Below, piece after piece: positions 1 through 6,075 of a DNA stretch of 9,444 bases (position 1 is the first letter of the stretch; every line of letters begins with the position of its first letter). The notes under the pieces are model-generated. The model worked only from the letters and a program-made list of their open reading frames with translations. It was not told the origin of the DNA and did not search any database. The position numbers and the translations under genes were made by a program. The stretch lies in assembly GCA_016193545.1 (NCBI GenBank), contig JACPSA010000015.1:1-9444 (forward strand). Direction: 5' to 3'. This DNA comes from Chloroflexota bacterium (GTDB lineage Bacteria; Chloroflexota; Dehalococcoidia; Dehalococcoidales; UBA2162).

Positions 1-1
1 G

Positions 2-694
2 GACGCTTTAGATGAAATACAGAAAGAACTGCATCTGCCCAGTCTGCCTGCCCGCATGGAAGCCTATGATATTTCCAATATACAGGGAACGGCGGCAGTA
101 GGTAGCATGGTGGTATTTGAAAACGGCAAGCCAAAGCCGTCTCATTATCGGCGCTTCAGAATTAAAACGGTAGCCGGTGCTAACGATTATGCCATGCTTC
201 AGGAAGTGCTTGGCCGGCGCTTCAGACGGGTCAAAAGCGATGTTGTCTCCGGCCCGAATACCTGGGCGGTGCTTCCCGACCTCGTTCTCATTGATGGCGG
301 TAAGGGGCAGCTCAATGCCGCTCTGGACGTGATGCAGGAAATGGATGCCGAAATGGTGCCGGCTATCGGTTTAGCCAAGGAAAATGAGGAGATTTTTCTA
401 CCGCAGCAAAAAGAGCCGGTTGTTCTCCCCCGCAGTTCCCCCGGACTGCAAATGCTGCAGCGTCTGCGGGATGAGGCGCACCGCTTTGCCCTGGGCTATC
501 ACCAGCGATTGCATAAGAAAGGGACTTTTGCCTCGGCGCTGGATGCTATCCCCGGTATCGGGCCCAGGCGTAAGCGCGCTCTGCTCAGGCAGTTTGGCTC
601 GGTTCAGGCCATCAGGGAGGCGTCCGTAGCCGAGATAGCCTCAGCCAAGGGCATGACTGGCAGCCTGGCGGAAAGAATCAAAGGTTATTTATGA
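2..694 (+). CDS. uvrC: UvrABC excinuclease subunit C, C-terminal part (5' end outside window)
   Basis: This is the C-terminal ~230 residues of UvrC, which cuts the damaged strand on both sides of a lesion in nucleotide excision repair together with UvrA and UvrB. The frame is open from base 2, so the N-terminal GIY-YIG nuclease and UvrB-binding parts lie off the window. The RNase H-like nuclease domain is visible: EAYDISNIQG near bases 59-88, LIDGGKGQL near 287-313 and RDEAHRFALGYHQR near 467-508. The Asp of YDIS, the Asp of DGGKGQ and the His of DEAHRF are the family's catalytic residues, and all are kept. The C-terminus carries the tandem helix-hairpin-helix DNA-binding region (IPGIGPRRKRALLRQFGS, then a KGMTGSLAERI segment). 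The stop is a normal TGA. A zinc-ribbon gene follows 18 bases later on the same strand and may be cotranscribed. Confidence 0.96.
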   Translation, partial: DALDEIQKELHLPSLPARMEAYDISNIQGTAAVGSMVVFENGKPKPSHYRRFRIKTVAGANDYAMLQEVLGRRFRRVKSDVVSGPNTWAVLPDLVLIDGGKGQLNAALDVMQEMDAEMVPAIGLAKENEEIFLPQQKEPVVLPRSSPGLQMLQRLRDEAHRFALGYHQRLHKKGTFASALDAIPGIGPRRKRALLRQFGSVQAIREASVAEIASAKGMTGSLAERIKGYL

Positions 695-700
695 TTTTTA

Positions 701-706
701 GGGAGG
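701..706 (+). promoter_or_regulatory. Ribosome binding site GGGAGG that sets the zinc-ribbon start
   Basis: GGGAGG abuts an ATG at 707 with no spacing, but lies 6 bases from the in-frame ATG at 713. Spacing of 5-9 bases is normal for bacterial initiation, so the ATG at 713 is preferred. Confidence 0.6.
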
Positions 707-712
707 ATGATA

Positions 713-931
713 ATGCCTGTTCGTCCCGGCTGGAATGACGAATACTGGAAGAGGCTGGATAAGGAAACAGCCAGAAAGATGAGGACGACCTGTCCCCGCT
801 GCGGCAGTGCCAATACCTATTACAATAAGCAGTCCCACGTCTGGCGCTGTGGCAAGTGTGAGCATTCCTTTGTGGTAGAGGGGTTCGGTGATAGAGCGCC
901 CTGGTGGAAGAGATTGTTTGGGCGGGGGTAG
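713..931 (+). CDS. Small zinc-ribbon protein (72 aa)
   Basis: A 72-residue soluble protein with one four-cysteine zinc ribbon in mid-protein: CPRCGS, about 15 residues, then CGKCEHSF. This CxxC...CxxC knuckle pair is typical of treble-clef or zinc-ribbon minidomains that bind nucleic acid or protein. The N-terminus is polar and rich in Trp, Arg and Lys (GWNDEYWKRLDKETARKMR), and the C-terminus is basic and aromatic (APWWKRLFGRG). The start at 713 is chosen for its ribosome-site spacing; starting at 707 would add only Met-Ile. The gene follows uvrC by 18 bases, so a common transcript is likely, but a repair role is only a guess from position. It ends 16 bases before the convergent permease gene. 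No specific family function can be assigned. Confidence 0.8.
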   Translation: MPVRPGWNDEYWKRLDKETARKMRTTCPRCGSANTYYNKQSHVWRCGKCEHSFVVEGFGDRAPWWKRLFGRG

Positions 932-947
932 TTAGCACCGGACCATT

Positions 948-1457
948 CTAAACCGAAACCAGTATCTGATATATGGCACCTCCAGCCAGCCCGATGAGTG
1001 GAGGGATGAAAAGGGAGATAAAGTATCGAGTCAGGGATAACTTCGTGCCTAAAAAAGGTATTTGCCAGACAAAAAGCCCTTGCATACTGAGCAAGTTTAC
1101 CGATGCCAGTAAAGCAATGATTGGGCCAACGCCAGCTCCAGCCCTGTAAAGGGACAACAATATGGGTAGGGTGACGTAGGGACCGCCGCCAACCACGATG
1201 ATGCCAGCATATGACCCGATGAGGATGCCCTTTAACCCTGAGGCGGGTCCAAGCCATTCAGCAATCAGCGCGGTGGGTACCAGCACCTGAATCAACCCCC
1301 CTAGTACCATGCCTAACAAAATGCGCAGCCACATTGTTTTCAAAGTGAAAGCAGCTCGCTTGAAGCCCGAAATCAGTAGTTGCCATCGGCCTTTCCAGAA
1401 GGCGATTACTATTGCCATGAGCATCATTACCAGCAGAATTAACAGGCTTAAGTCCAT
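948..1457 (-). CDS. Half-size ArsP/DUF318-like predicted permease, copy B (169 aa)
   Basis: A very hydrophobic inner-membrane protein with about five membrane segments (roughly residues 3-22, 40-62, 76-104, 108-130 and 145-168). The central motif GSYAGIIVVGGGPYVTLP (81-98), followed by YRAGAGVGPIIALL (104-117) and QIPF (132-135), resembles one repeat of the predicted-permease family PF03773 (ArsP/YraQ/DUF318). Full members are usually 300-350 aa with two such repeats, so this is half size. It is the last gene of the HAD-permease-permease unit, starting 27 bases after copy A stops. A weak AGAGGG ribosome site lies 12 bases upstream of the ATG. The two copies share identical stretches such as WLGPASGLKGI and YRAGAGVGPIIALL, so they arose by duplication. 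Copy B has one extra Gly in the GGGPY loop. The substrate is unknown. ArsP itself exports organoarsenicals, but the Cys residues of that protein are not seen here. Confidence 0.75.
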   Translation of the reverse strand: MDLSLLILLVMMLMAIVIAFWKGRWQLLISGFKRAAFTLKTMWLRILLGMVLGGLIQVLVPTALIAEWLGPASGLKGILIGSYAGIIVVGGGPYVTLPILLSLYRAGAGVGPIIALLASVNLLSMQGLFVWQIPFLGTKLSLTRYFISLFIPPLIGLAGGAIYQILVSV

Positions 1458-1484
1458 GCTTACGCTTTTCCCTCTTTTTCGGAG

Positions 1485-2087
1485 TTAAGAGGTCCCCCTT
1501 TTTTCTACCGCTTGTTTCGTGTTACCTGTATCGTGGTCACTGGTGGCTACTTCAGGACTCTTGGTTACTAGCTTGAACACGGCACTGCCGGCTAAACCGG
1601 CCAAAGGAGGCAGAAGAAGACAGGCAATATACCGGGCTATAGGCAGTTCTAAACCAAAAAATGGGATTTGCCAGACAATGAGCAACTGTAAGTCCAGAAG
1701 TGAGTGTCCGGTGAGAAGGGCGATAATTGGGCCAACACCGGCTCCGGCTCTATAAACTGAGGCTACTATGGGTAGAACAATATAAGGACCACCGGTCATA
1801 ATAATGCCGGTATACGAGCCGATGATGATGCCTTTCAGTCCTGAAGCCGGTCCCAGCCATTTGGCAATCAAGGCGCCGGGGAGCAATACCTGAATTAGTC
1901 CAGCAAGTGAGAAACCGATTAGTAAACGCAACCATATCGTCCGGATGAGTTGGCCAGTTTGAGTTAAACCGGCAACGGCTAGTTGCCACCCACCTATCCA
2001 GAAGGCGGTAGCTATTGCTATGCCAACTAAAACCAGCAGGACTAAAAGGGTTCTATCTAACTTTTGGCTTATTTTTCTAATCTTCAC
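1485..2087 (-). CDS. Half-size ArsP/DUF318-like predicted permease, copy A (200 aa)
   Basis: Paralogue of the neighbouring permease, with a ten-residue basic N-terminus, about five membrane segments, and a hydrophilic C-terminal tail (about residues 176-200, TKSPEVATSDHD onward) that copy B lacks. The family motif reads GSYTGIIMTGGPYIVLP (90-106), followed by YRAGAGVGPIIALL (112-125) and QIPFFG (140-145). The start is GTG at 2087; no ATG occurs in the early part of the frame, and an upstream GAGAAG could serve as a weak ribosome site. The first 11 bases overlap the end of the HAD gene, so translation is probably coupled. A half-size permease next to a diverged second copy suggests that the two assemble as a heterodimer equal to one full-length two-repeat transporter. 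That is inference; homodimers are also possible. What it transports cannot be read from the sequence. Confidence 0.75.
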   Translation of the reverse strand: MKIRKISQKLDRTLLVLLVLVGIAIATAFWIGGWQLAVAGLTQTGQLIRTIWLRLLIGFSLAGLIQVLLPGALIAKWLGPASGLKGIIIGSYTGIIMTGGPYIVLPIVASVYRAGAGVGPIIALLTGHSLLDLQLLIVWQIPFFGLELPIARYIACLLLPPLAGLAGSAVFKLVTKSPEVATSDHDTGNTKQAVEKRGTS

Positions 2088-2904
2088 TTAACAAAAACTT
2101 CTCGATGGCCGCCGCTACCCCGCTGTGCTCGACATCGAGGGTAACATAGTCGGCGACTGCTTTTAGCTCATCGGGGGCATTGTCCATGGCAATGGCCAGC
2201 CCGACCTTAGCCAGCAGTGAAATGTCATTGGTGCCGTTGCCGATGGCGATAACCTCAGTCAAAGGTATTCCCAGATGCGAGGCTAGTGCTTCCAGTGCCT
2301 GCCCCTTGGATACATCTGGAGCAAGCACATTGATAAAATCGACCTCGGGATAGGAGGGTGTTTTAGTTACCGAGAAGTTAAGGCTATCCCTGAATTGACG
2401 GCGGAAGCTGTCCGCCTTAGCCCTTTCCTCGTCAGACAATACCCCCAGTGTCCCTTTAATAATCTTTTCCTTCCCGAGTCGACTGAAGTTGGTGAAGGTC
2501 GGCTGGACACCGAAGAACTTGCGGCGGATGTCAGTAACCCAGGTTTCTTTCTCGGCAAAAAACCGGGTGGTCGAAAACAGGTCGAGGTTTATTTCCTGCC
2601 GGTGCACGAACTCGACAATCTGCCTGATTGTCCCGGCACTGATTGGTTTGATATAAGCCTCTTCGCCATTCTCCGTATTAGCCACCAGGGCTCCATCCGA
2701 GAAAATGTGCAGTCCGTCCAGTGACAACTGCTCGATAATTTTTAAAGTGGCTTGGGGCACCCGTCCGGTGGATAAAGTAATCTTGATACCGGCATTGCTG
2801 GCTCGAGCCAGGGCATTCTTGTCTTCAGTGGAGATAGTCCCCTGCTTACCGAGCAGCGTCCCATCGATATCGGCGACTAAAAGTTTATAGGGCTTGTTTG
2901 CCAT
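2077..2904 (-). CDS. Cof-type HAD-IIB family hydrolase (275 aa)
   Basis: A cytoplasmic phosphatase of the haloacid dehalogenase superfamily, Cof/type IIB subgroup, which usually removes phosphate from small sugar or nucleotide phosphates. Motif I is DIDGT (Asp12 nucleophile, Asp14 acid/base), motif II is STGR (Thr46), motif III is Lys200 in VSKGQAL, and motif IV is GNGTNDI (222-228). The C2-type cap occupies roughly residues 85-190. Length is normal for the family. Motif IV normally begins Gly-Asp; here the first Asp is Asn223 (codon at 2236-2238, read AAC), although Asp227 is kept, so metal binding or substrate range may differ. The ATG is directly abutted by GAGGAG, unusually close, and an upstream in-frame TAA excludes a longer start. 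It is the first gene of the unit with the two half-permeases, overlapping the first by 11 bases. The true substrate is unknown. Confidence 0.88.
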   Translation of the reverse strand: MANKPYKLLVADIDGTLLGKQGTISTEDKNALARASNAGIKITLSTGRVPQATLKIIEQLSLDGLHIFSDGALVANTENGEEAYIKPISAGTIRQIVEFVHRQEINLDLFSTTRFFAEKETWVTDIRRKFFGVQPTFTNFSRLGKEKIIKGTLGVLSDEERAKADSFRRQFRDSLNFSVTKTPSYPEVDFINVLAPDVSKGQALEALASHLGIPLTEVIAIGNGTNDISLLAKVGLAIAMDNAPDELKAVADYVTLDVEHSGVAAAIEKFLLSED

Positions 2905-2935
2905 CTCCTCTACTTATCTTCCCCGTTTAGAAAAA

Positions 2936-2944
2936 TGCTATACT
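2936..2944 (+). promoter_or_regulatory. Extended -10 promoter of the dUTPase gene (TGCTATACT)
   Basis: TG-N-TATACT is a close match to the bacterial extended -10 element (TGnTATAAT), which can work without a good -35; none is obvious upstream. Transcription would begin about 7 bases after the hexamer, at about 2951-2952, which is the ATG of the gene itself. No ribosome site precedes that ATG, so the message looks leaderless. The same short AT-rich segment read on the minus strand gives TATAGT (2947-2942), a possible -10 for the divergent HAD unit, so the two promoters may overlap back to back in the 47-base gap. Confidence 0.55.
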
Positions 2945-2951
2945 ATAAAAA

Positions 2952-3464
2952 ATGACTGCCGTCTTAGCCAGGCCTGACATCCAGAAGTTGTTACAGCAGG
3001 AGCCACCTCTGATAGAAGGCATTATTGACCTTGAGGCGCAGCTACAGCCCAATGGCATCGACCTTACCCTGCGCGAGGTAGCCCTTCTCCAGTCATCAGG
3101 CCGCATAGCCGATAGTAACCGTGAGAGGCTGGTGCCTGCTTTAGCTCCATTGCAGTTCAATGGCACGGGTTTTATTGACCTACTGCCCGGTGCTTATATT
3201 ATTACCTTTAACGAGATTGTTCACCTGCCCAACCATATTATGGCATTGGGCAGACCTAGGTCAAGCTTGCTCCGTTGTGGTGTCACCGTCAATACGGCGG
3301 TATGGGATGCCGGCTACTCCGGACGCTCCCAGTCCCTGATGGTCGTGCATAATCCAGAGGGATTTTGTCTGCAGAAGAATGCCAGGGTTTTACAGCTTGT
3401 TTTTTTCCGCTTGACTCAGGAGACAGATGGCTACCGGGGAGCCTATCAGAGGGAAAATATATAA
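2952..3464 (+). CDS. dut: dUTP diphosphatase of the dCTP-deaminase fold family (archaeal-type Dut-like, 170 aa)
   Basis: A cytoplasmic enzyme of the Dcd/Dut family, which hydrolyses dUTP to dUMP and pyrophosphate and/or deaminates dCTP. Diagnostic segments are QPNGIDLTL (32-40), RPRSSLLRCG (101-110), TAVWDAGYSG (115-124), NPEGF (134-138), ARVLQLVF (144-151) and a C-terminal GYRGAYQRE (160-168) that resembles the lid closing over the nucleotide. In E. coli Dcd the catalytic Glu138 lies in the LEFYN strand; the aligned segment here is LMVVHN, with Val at that place. The deamination residue therefore appears missing, and dUTPase activity is the better call. The RSSLLR...TAVWDAGY...NP.G pattern recalls the archaeal dUTPase group. 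The alignment was done by eye with a two-residue shift, so dCTP deaminase cannot be fully excluded. The start has no ribosome site and seems leaderless. An MFS gene follows after 107 bases. Confidence 0.8.
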   Translation: MTAVLARPDIQKLLQQEPPLIEGIIDLEAQLQPNGIDLTLREVALLQSSGRIADSNRERLVPALAPLQFNGTGFIDLLPGAYIITFNEIVHLPNHIMALGRPRSSLLRCGVTVNTAVWDAGYSGRSQSLMVVHNPEGFCLQKNARVLQLVFFRLTQETDGYRGAYQRENI

Positions 3465-3560
3465 CACCCTGTGTCCCCTTTGTCTTGAGAGCGGCGGCAC
3501 GTAGTAAATTGTCGGCCGCCCACCCGTCCAACAATTGTGCTTGTGAGTAAGAACGCAGTC

Positions 3561-3565
3561 AGGAG
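3561..3565 (+). promoter_or_regulatory. Ribosome binding site AGGAG supporting a TTG start for the MFS gene
   Basis: AGGAG ends 6 bases before TTG at 3572, which is ideal spacing. No ATG lies near by in frame, so TTG is the best start codon. Confidence 0.65.
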
Positions 3566-3571
3566 AGTCCT

Positions 3572-4864
3572 TTGACCTCGCGGTTTAGCTGGAATTTTGT
3601 CGGCCGCTTTAATTCGGCAGACGAGAATGAGCCGTATTATTACGGCTGGGTAGTGGTGGTGGCTCTCCTGGTTATCGGGGTTGTCAGCTTTGGTGTCAGC
3701 CTCTCTTTCGGCGTATTTTTTAAACCGCTGCTGGAGGGCTTTGACTTAACCAGGACACTGACTGCAGGGATATACTCGGCTTATATCTTGTTGGGCTCGC
3801 TGTTCGGTGTCTTCAGTGGTTGGGCTTTGGACCGGTACGGAGCCCGAATGATTGTTATGCTCACCGGTTGCTTTACCGGCTTGAGCCTGATAATGACGAG
3901 TCGGGCTAGTGCCCCATGGCATTTGTTAGTCACCTATAGCCTGCTGCTGGCGATAGGGGTGGGGCCAGTTTATACTATTATGATGTCAGCCGTTTCCCGG
4001 TGGTTCACCAGGCGGCGGGTACTGGCGGTAGGTATCGTCGGTTCGGGGATGGGTATCGGCCCGATGCTAATGGCGCCGCTGGCCGCCTGGCTTATCGCTC
4101 GTTATGATTGGCGCATCTCTTTTTTGGTCATCGGTATTATCGCCCTTGTCACCATAGTCCCCTGTGCCCTGTTGCTGAAAAAAGCTCCGATTGAGGTCCC
4201 TGTTGTTACTCCAGAACAGCCAAACAATAGCATCCAAGGTGAATTTTCTATCCAGGAGGCGGCCCGGACGAGAAACTTCTGGCTTCTCTTTGCCATCTGG
4301 TTCTTTCTGGCCTGTAGTTTATCGTTGATAATGACTCATATCGTGCCGTATGCTATCGATTCCGGCGTTACTCCCACCAGGGCGGCCTTCATATTAAGTC
4401 TGGCCAGTGGTATCTCCGTTTTGGGCAGACTGCTGGTAGGTAAGGTTTCTGATAATATCGGCCGTAAGCCAGCAGCAGTTGGCAGTGTTCTGCTGGTGGC
4501 TGGAGCCATGGTTTTTCTGGTACGCCCGCTACCGCCATCGAATTTACTGGGGCTTTACCTGTTTGCGGTCATCTTCGGGCTATTTAGCGGGGGGATTGAC
4601 CCGCCAATCGTGGCGCAATTCGGCGATATCTTTGGCCTGCGTCATATCGGTGTCATCATCGGGGTGTTGAATCTGGGCTGGGGAGCGGGTGCCGCTCTGG
4701 GTTCAGCTTTAGGCGGGTATATCTTCGATATCAGTGGTAGTTACATTCCGGCTTTCTTATTTGTTCTGGTAGTCCTGCTGATGACCGCCGGGCTAATTCT
4801 GCTGCTGAGGATGCCGGCAACGGGTTGGGATAGGCAGAGAGGCGCCGCTTCACCGTCAGCTTGA
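3572..4864 (+). CDS. Major facilitator superfamily transporter, monocarboxylate/OFA-like (430 aa)
   Basis: A 12-segment inner-membrane secondary transporter of normal MFS length. The family signature between segments 2 and 3 appears as GWALDRYGAR (83-92) and its second-half counterpart as GKVSDNIGRKP (290-300). The central cytoplasmic loop spans about residues 203-230 and is followed by the stretch ARTRNFWLLFAIWFFLAC (231-248). This arrangement, with a HIVPYAIDSGVT segment (256-267), is common in the monocarboxylate transporter and oxalate:formate antiporter-like branch, so an organic anion is the likeliest cargo, but the substrate cannot be fixed. Translation starts at TTG with a well-spaced AGGAG site. 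The gene follows the dUTPase gene by 107 bases on the same strand, with no clear terminator or promoter between, so readthrough is possible but a shared function is doubtful. It ends 11 bases before the convergent deaminase gene. Confidence 0.9.
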   Translation: MTSRFSWNFVGRFNSADENEPYYYGWVVVVALLVIGVVSFGVSLSFGVFFKPLLEGFDLTRTLTAGIYSAYILLGSLFGVFSGWALDRYGARMIVMLTGCFTGLSLIMTSRASAPWHLLVTYSLLLAIGVGPVYTIMMSAVSRWFTRRRVLAVGIVGSGMGIGPMLMAPLAAWLIARYDWRISFLVIGIIALVTIVPCALLLKKAPIEVPVVTPEQPNNSIQGEFSIQEAARTRNFWLLFAIWFFLACSLSLIMTHIVPYAIDSGVTPTRAAFILSLASGISVLGRLLVGKVSDNIGRKPAAVGSVLLVAGAMVFLVRPLPPSNLLGLYLFAVIFGLFSGGIDPPIVAQFGDIFGLRHIGVIIGVLNLGWGAGAALGSALGGYIFDISGSYIPAFLFVLVVLLMTAGLILLLRMPATGWDRQRGAASPSA

Positions 4865-4875
4865 ACGGGGGCCGG

Positions 4876-5370
4876 CTAATCCATGAAGAAAATTTGAGAC
4901 GAGGGCCTATCCTTTATGTCAATCTCTATGCCGGCTTCTTTAAAGAGTTCTCGGAAAGAATTATCGCTATATTCTCTAAAGCTGACGAACCGCTTTATTC
5001 TGGCGTTGACCAGCATTTTGGCGCAGAGCACGCAGGGTGTATGAGTGCAATAAATGGTGCTGCCTTCAAGGCTGACACCGTGGAGAGCAGCCTGGATGAT
5101 GACATTTTGCTCGGCGTGAATTGCCCGGCAAATTTCGTGCCTTGTTCCTGAAGGTATCCCCAACTCGTCCCGGAGACAGCCCAGTTCAAGGCAGTCTTTT
5201 TGCCCGGCCGGAGCGCCATTATATCCCGTAGCCAGGATGTGCTTGTCCCTCACCGCCACAGCACCCATATTGTGCCTCTGGCAGGTAGCCCGTTCAGCCA
5301 CTACCGCAGCGATCTTCAGACAATAATCATCGAAGTCGGGCCGGGTTGTTTTCCTCACTGGTTTAGCCAT
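4876..5370 (-). CDS. dCMP deaminase (cytidine/deoxycytidylate deaminase family, 164 aa)
   Basis: A zinc-dependent cytoplasmic enzyme predicted to convert dCMP to dUMP, the precursor of dTMP. The zinc and catalytic motif is HAEQN (His85, proton-shuttling Glu87) with PCVLC (Cys113, Cys116). The dCMP-deaminase-type N-terminus is also present: CQRHNMGAVAVRDKHILATGYNG (30-52), then a CLELGC pair (60-65) and H78-C81 in the insert that often holds a second structural zinc in dCMP deaminases. Length fits the family, and ComE operon protein 2 (ComEB) belongs to the same group. The start is ATG at 5370; its first 16 bases overlap the end of the kinase gene, so it is probably translated by coupling. A GAGGT lies 15 bases upstream, too far for a good site. 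With the dUTPase gene nearby, both major routes to dUMP are encoded within about 2.5 kb. Confidence 0.92.
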   Translation of the reverse strand: MAKPVRKTTRPDFDDYCLKIAAVVAERATCQRHNMGAVAVRDKHILATGYNGAPAGQKDCLELGCLRDELGIPSGTRHEICRAIHAEQNVIIQAALHGVSLEGSTIYCTHTPCVLCAKMLVNARIKRFVSFREYSDNSFRELFKEAGIEIDIKDRPSSQIFFMD

Positions 5371-5900
5371 GTTATTATCTTGATGACCTCCGTCTCTAAA
5401 TCATCAAGTGAAGACTCGTTGGTGATGGTGAAATCGGCCATGGCAATCGGCCCCCCCTTGTTGATATGCTCGATTTCCGTCCTGTCCCGGCCGGCGGCTT
5501 CTTCCGGGGTGAGGCGACGCTCCGGTCTGCTGGTCAACCGGGTATATCTTGTTCTTGGTGACGACCAGATAGCCACGATATAGAAGTCCTCTCCGTAATG
5601 GCTCTTAAGGAAGGTGTATTCCTCCCAGGAGTAAAGACCATCGATGACTACATCCGAGTTTTTGCGGGCGGAATCAATCGCTGGCAGGTTCAGTTTGGCA
5701 TAGGCCGCCATTCCCTGCTCCTTTCGGAGAAGCTCTCGAATGTGGCGCTCGCTTTCCTCGTTTAGCTCCAGTCCTCTCTTCTCGATTTCCTGGTCGGTGA
5801 TATCGCCGAATCTTATTTTAGTGAATCCGTTCTGCTGGAATAGCCGGGCTATCTCTGATTTACCGGCTCCGGCCATCCCGACAATGGCAACCACTTTCAT
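5355..5900 (-). CDS. P-loop nucleotide kinase, UPF0200/dephospho-CoA-kinase-like (181 aa)
   Basis: A small soluble P-loop kinase. Walker A is GMAGAGKS (8-15, Lys14). The rest follows the pattern I associate with archaeal UPF0200 proteins: RFGDITDQEIEKRGLE (30-45) after the first helix, LRKEQGMAAYAK (58-69), VVIDGLYSWEEY (84-95), SPRTRYTRLTSR (114-125, probably the Arg-rich lid) and IAMADFTITNESS (152-164). The last is typical of dephospho-CoA-kinase-like enzymes. Phosphorylation of a nucleotide or CoA-precursor substrate by ATP is expected; the exact acceptor is unknown. The gene overlaps the dCMP deaminase gene by 16 bases and is read first, with its own promoter. That makes a (deoxy)nucleoside monophosphate a reasonable substrate guess, though this is only inference from position. 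No bacterial CoaE-type hallmark beyond the fold is seen. The ATG at 5900 has only weak purine-rich sequence upstream. Confidence 0.75.
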   Translation of the reverse strand: MKVVAIVGMAGAGKSEIARLFQQNGFTKIRFGDITDQEIEKRGLELNEESERHIRELLRKEQGMAAYAKLNLPAIDSARKNSDVVIDGLYSWEEYTFLKSHYGEDFYIVAIWSSPRTRYTRLTSRPERRLTPEEAAGRDRTEIEHINKGGPIAMADFTITNESSLDDLETEVIKIITWLNQ

Positions 5901-5926
5901 CTTTTCACTCTTTATATATAAATTCC

Positions 5927-5955
5927 ATTATAAGAGACTGTCAGGCAAATAACAA
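5927..5955 (-). promoter_or_regulatory. Sigma70-type promoter of the kinase-deaminase unit
   Basis: Read on the minus strand, TTGTTA (5955-5950) and TATAAT (5932-5927) are separated by 17 bases. The -10 is a perfect consensus and the -35 matches 4 of 6 positions. Transcription would start near 5920, giving a leader of about 20 bases before the ATG at 5900. Confidence 0.6.
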
Positions 5956-6075
5956 CAATTAGTCTGTGGCTATCTCCCAGAGACATCAGCCCGAATATCG
6001 CTGAAAAACAGTGAAATAGGGCTAATTGTGGAATATACAGTCAGTTTGAGAATCTCTTACCCTGGCTGGATGATG
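5956..6075. other. Divergent intergenic stretch with no gene seen
   Basis: Between the kinase promoter and the promoter of the second zinc-ribbon gene I see no coding frame with a start and ribosome site. The only structure is a weak split inverted repeat, ACAATTAG (5955-5962) and CTAATTGT (6022-6029), 59 bases apart. It could be an operator for the divergent pair, but is short enough to be chance. Confidence 0.35.

Noticed and set aside
820..1257. Open frame of 145 codons on the minus strand
   Set aside because: Out-of-frame shadow of the zinc-ribbon and permease genes; no hydrophobic pattern or motif.
2395..2724. Open frame of 109 codons on the plus strand
   Set aside because: Antisense to the HAD gene and without recognisable features.
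3493..3520. GGCGGC...GCCGCC inverted repeat between the dUTPase and MFS genes, considered as a terminator
   Set aside because: Only a 6-bp stem with a 16-base loop and no T-run after it.
4861..5151. Open frame of 96 codons on the plus strand
   Set aside because: It lies antisense to the dCMP deaminase gene, whose motifs are clear, and shows no domain of its own.
5955..6029. ACAATTAG / CTAATTGT inverted repeat as an operator
   Set aside because: Eight-base arms 59 bases apart are too weak to claim without comparative data.
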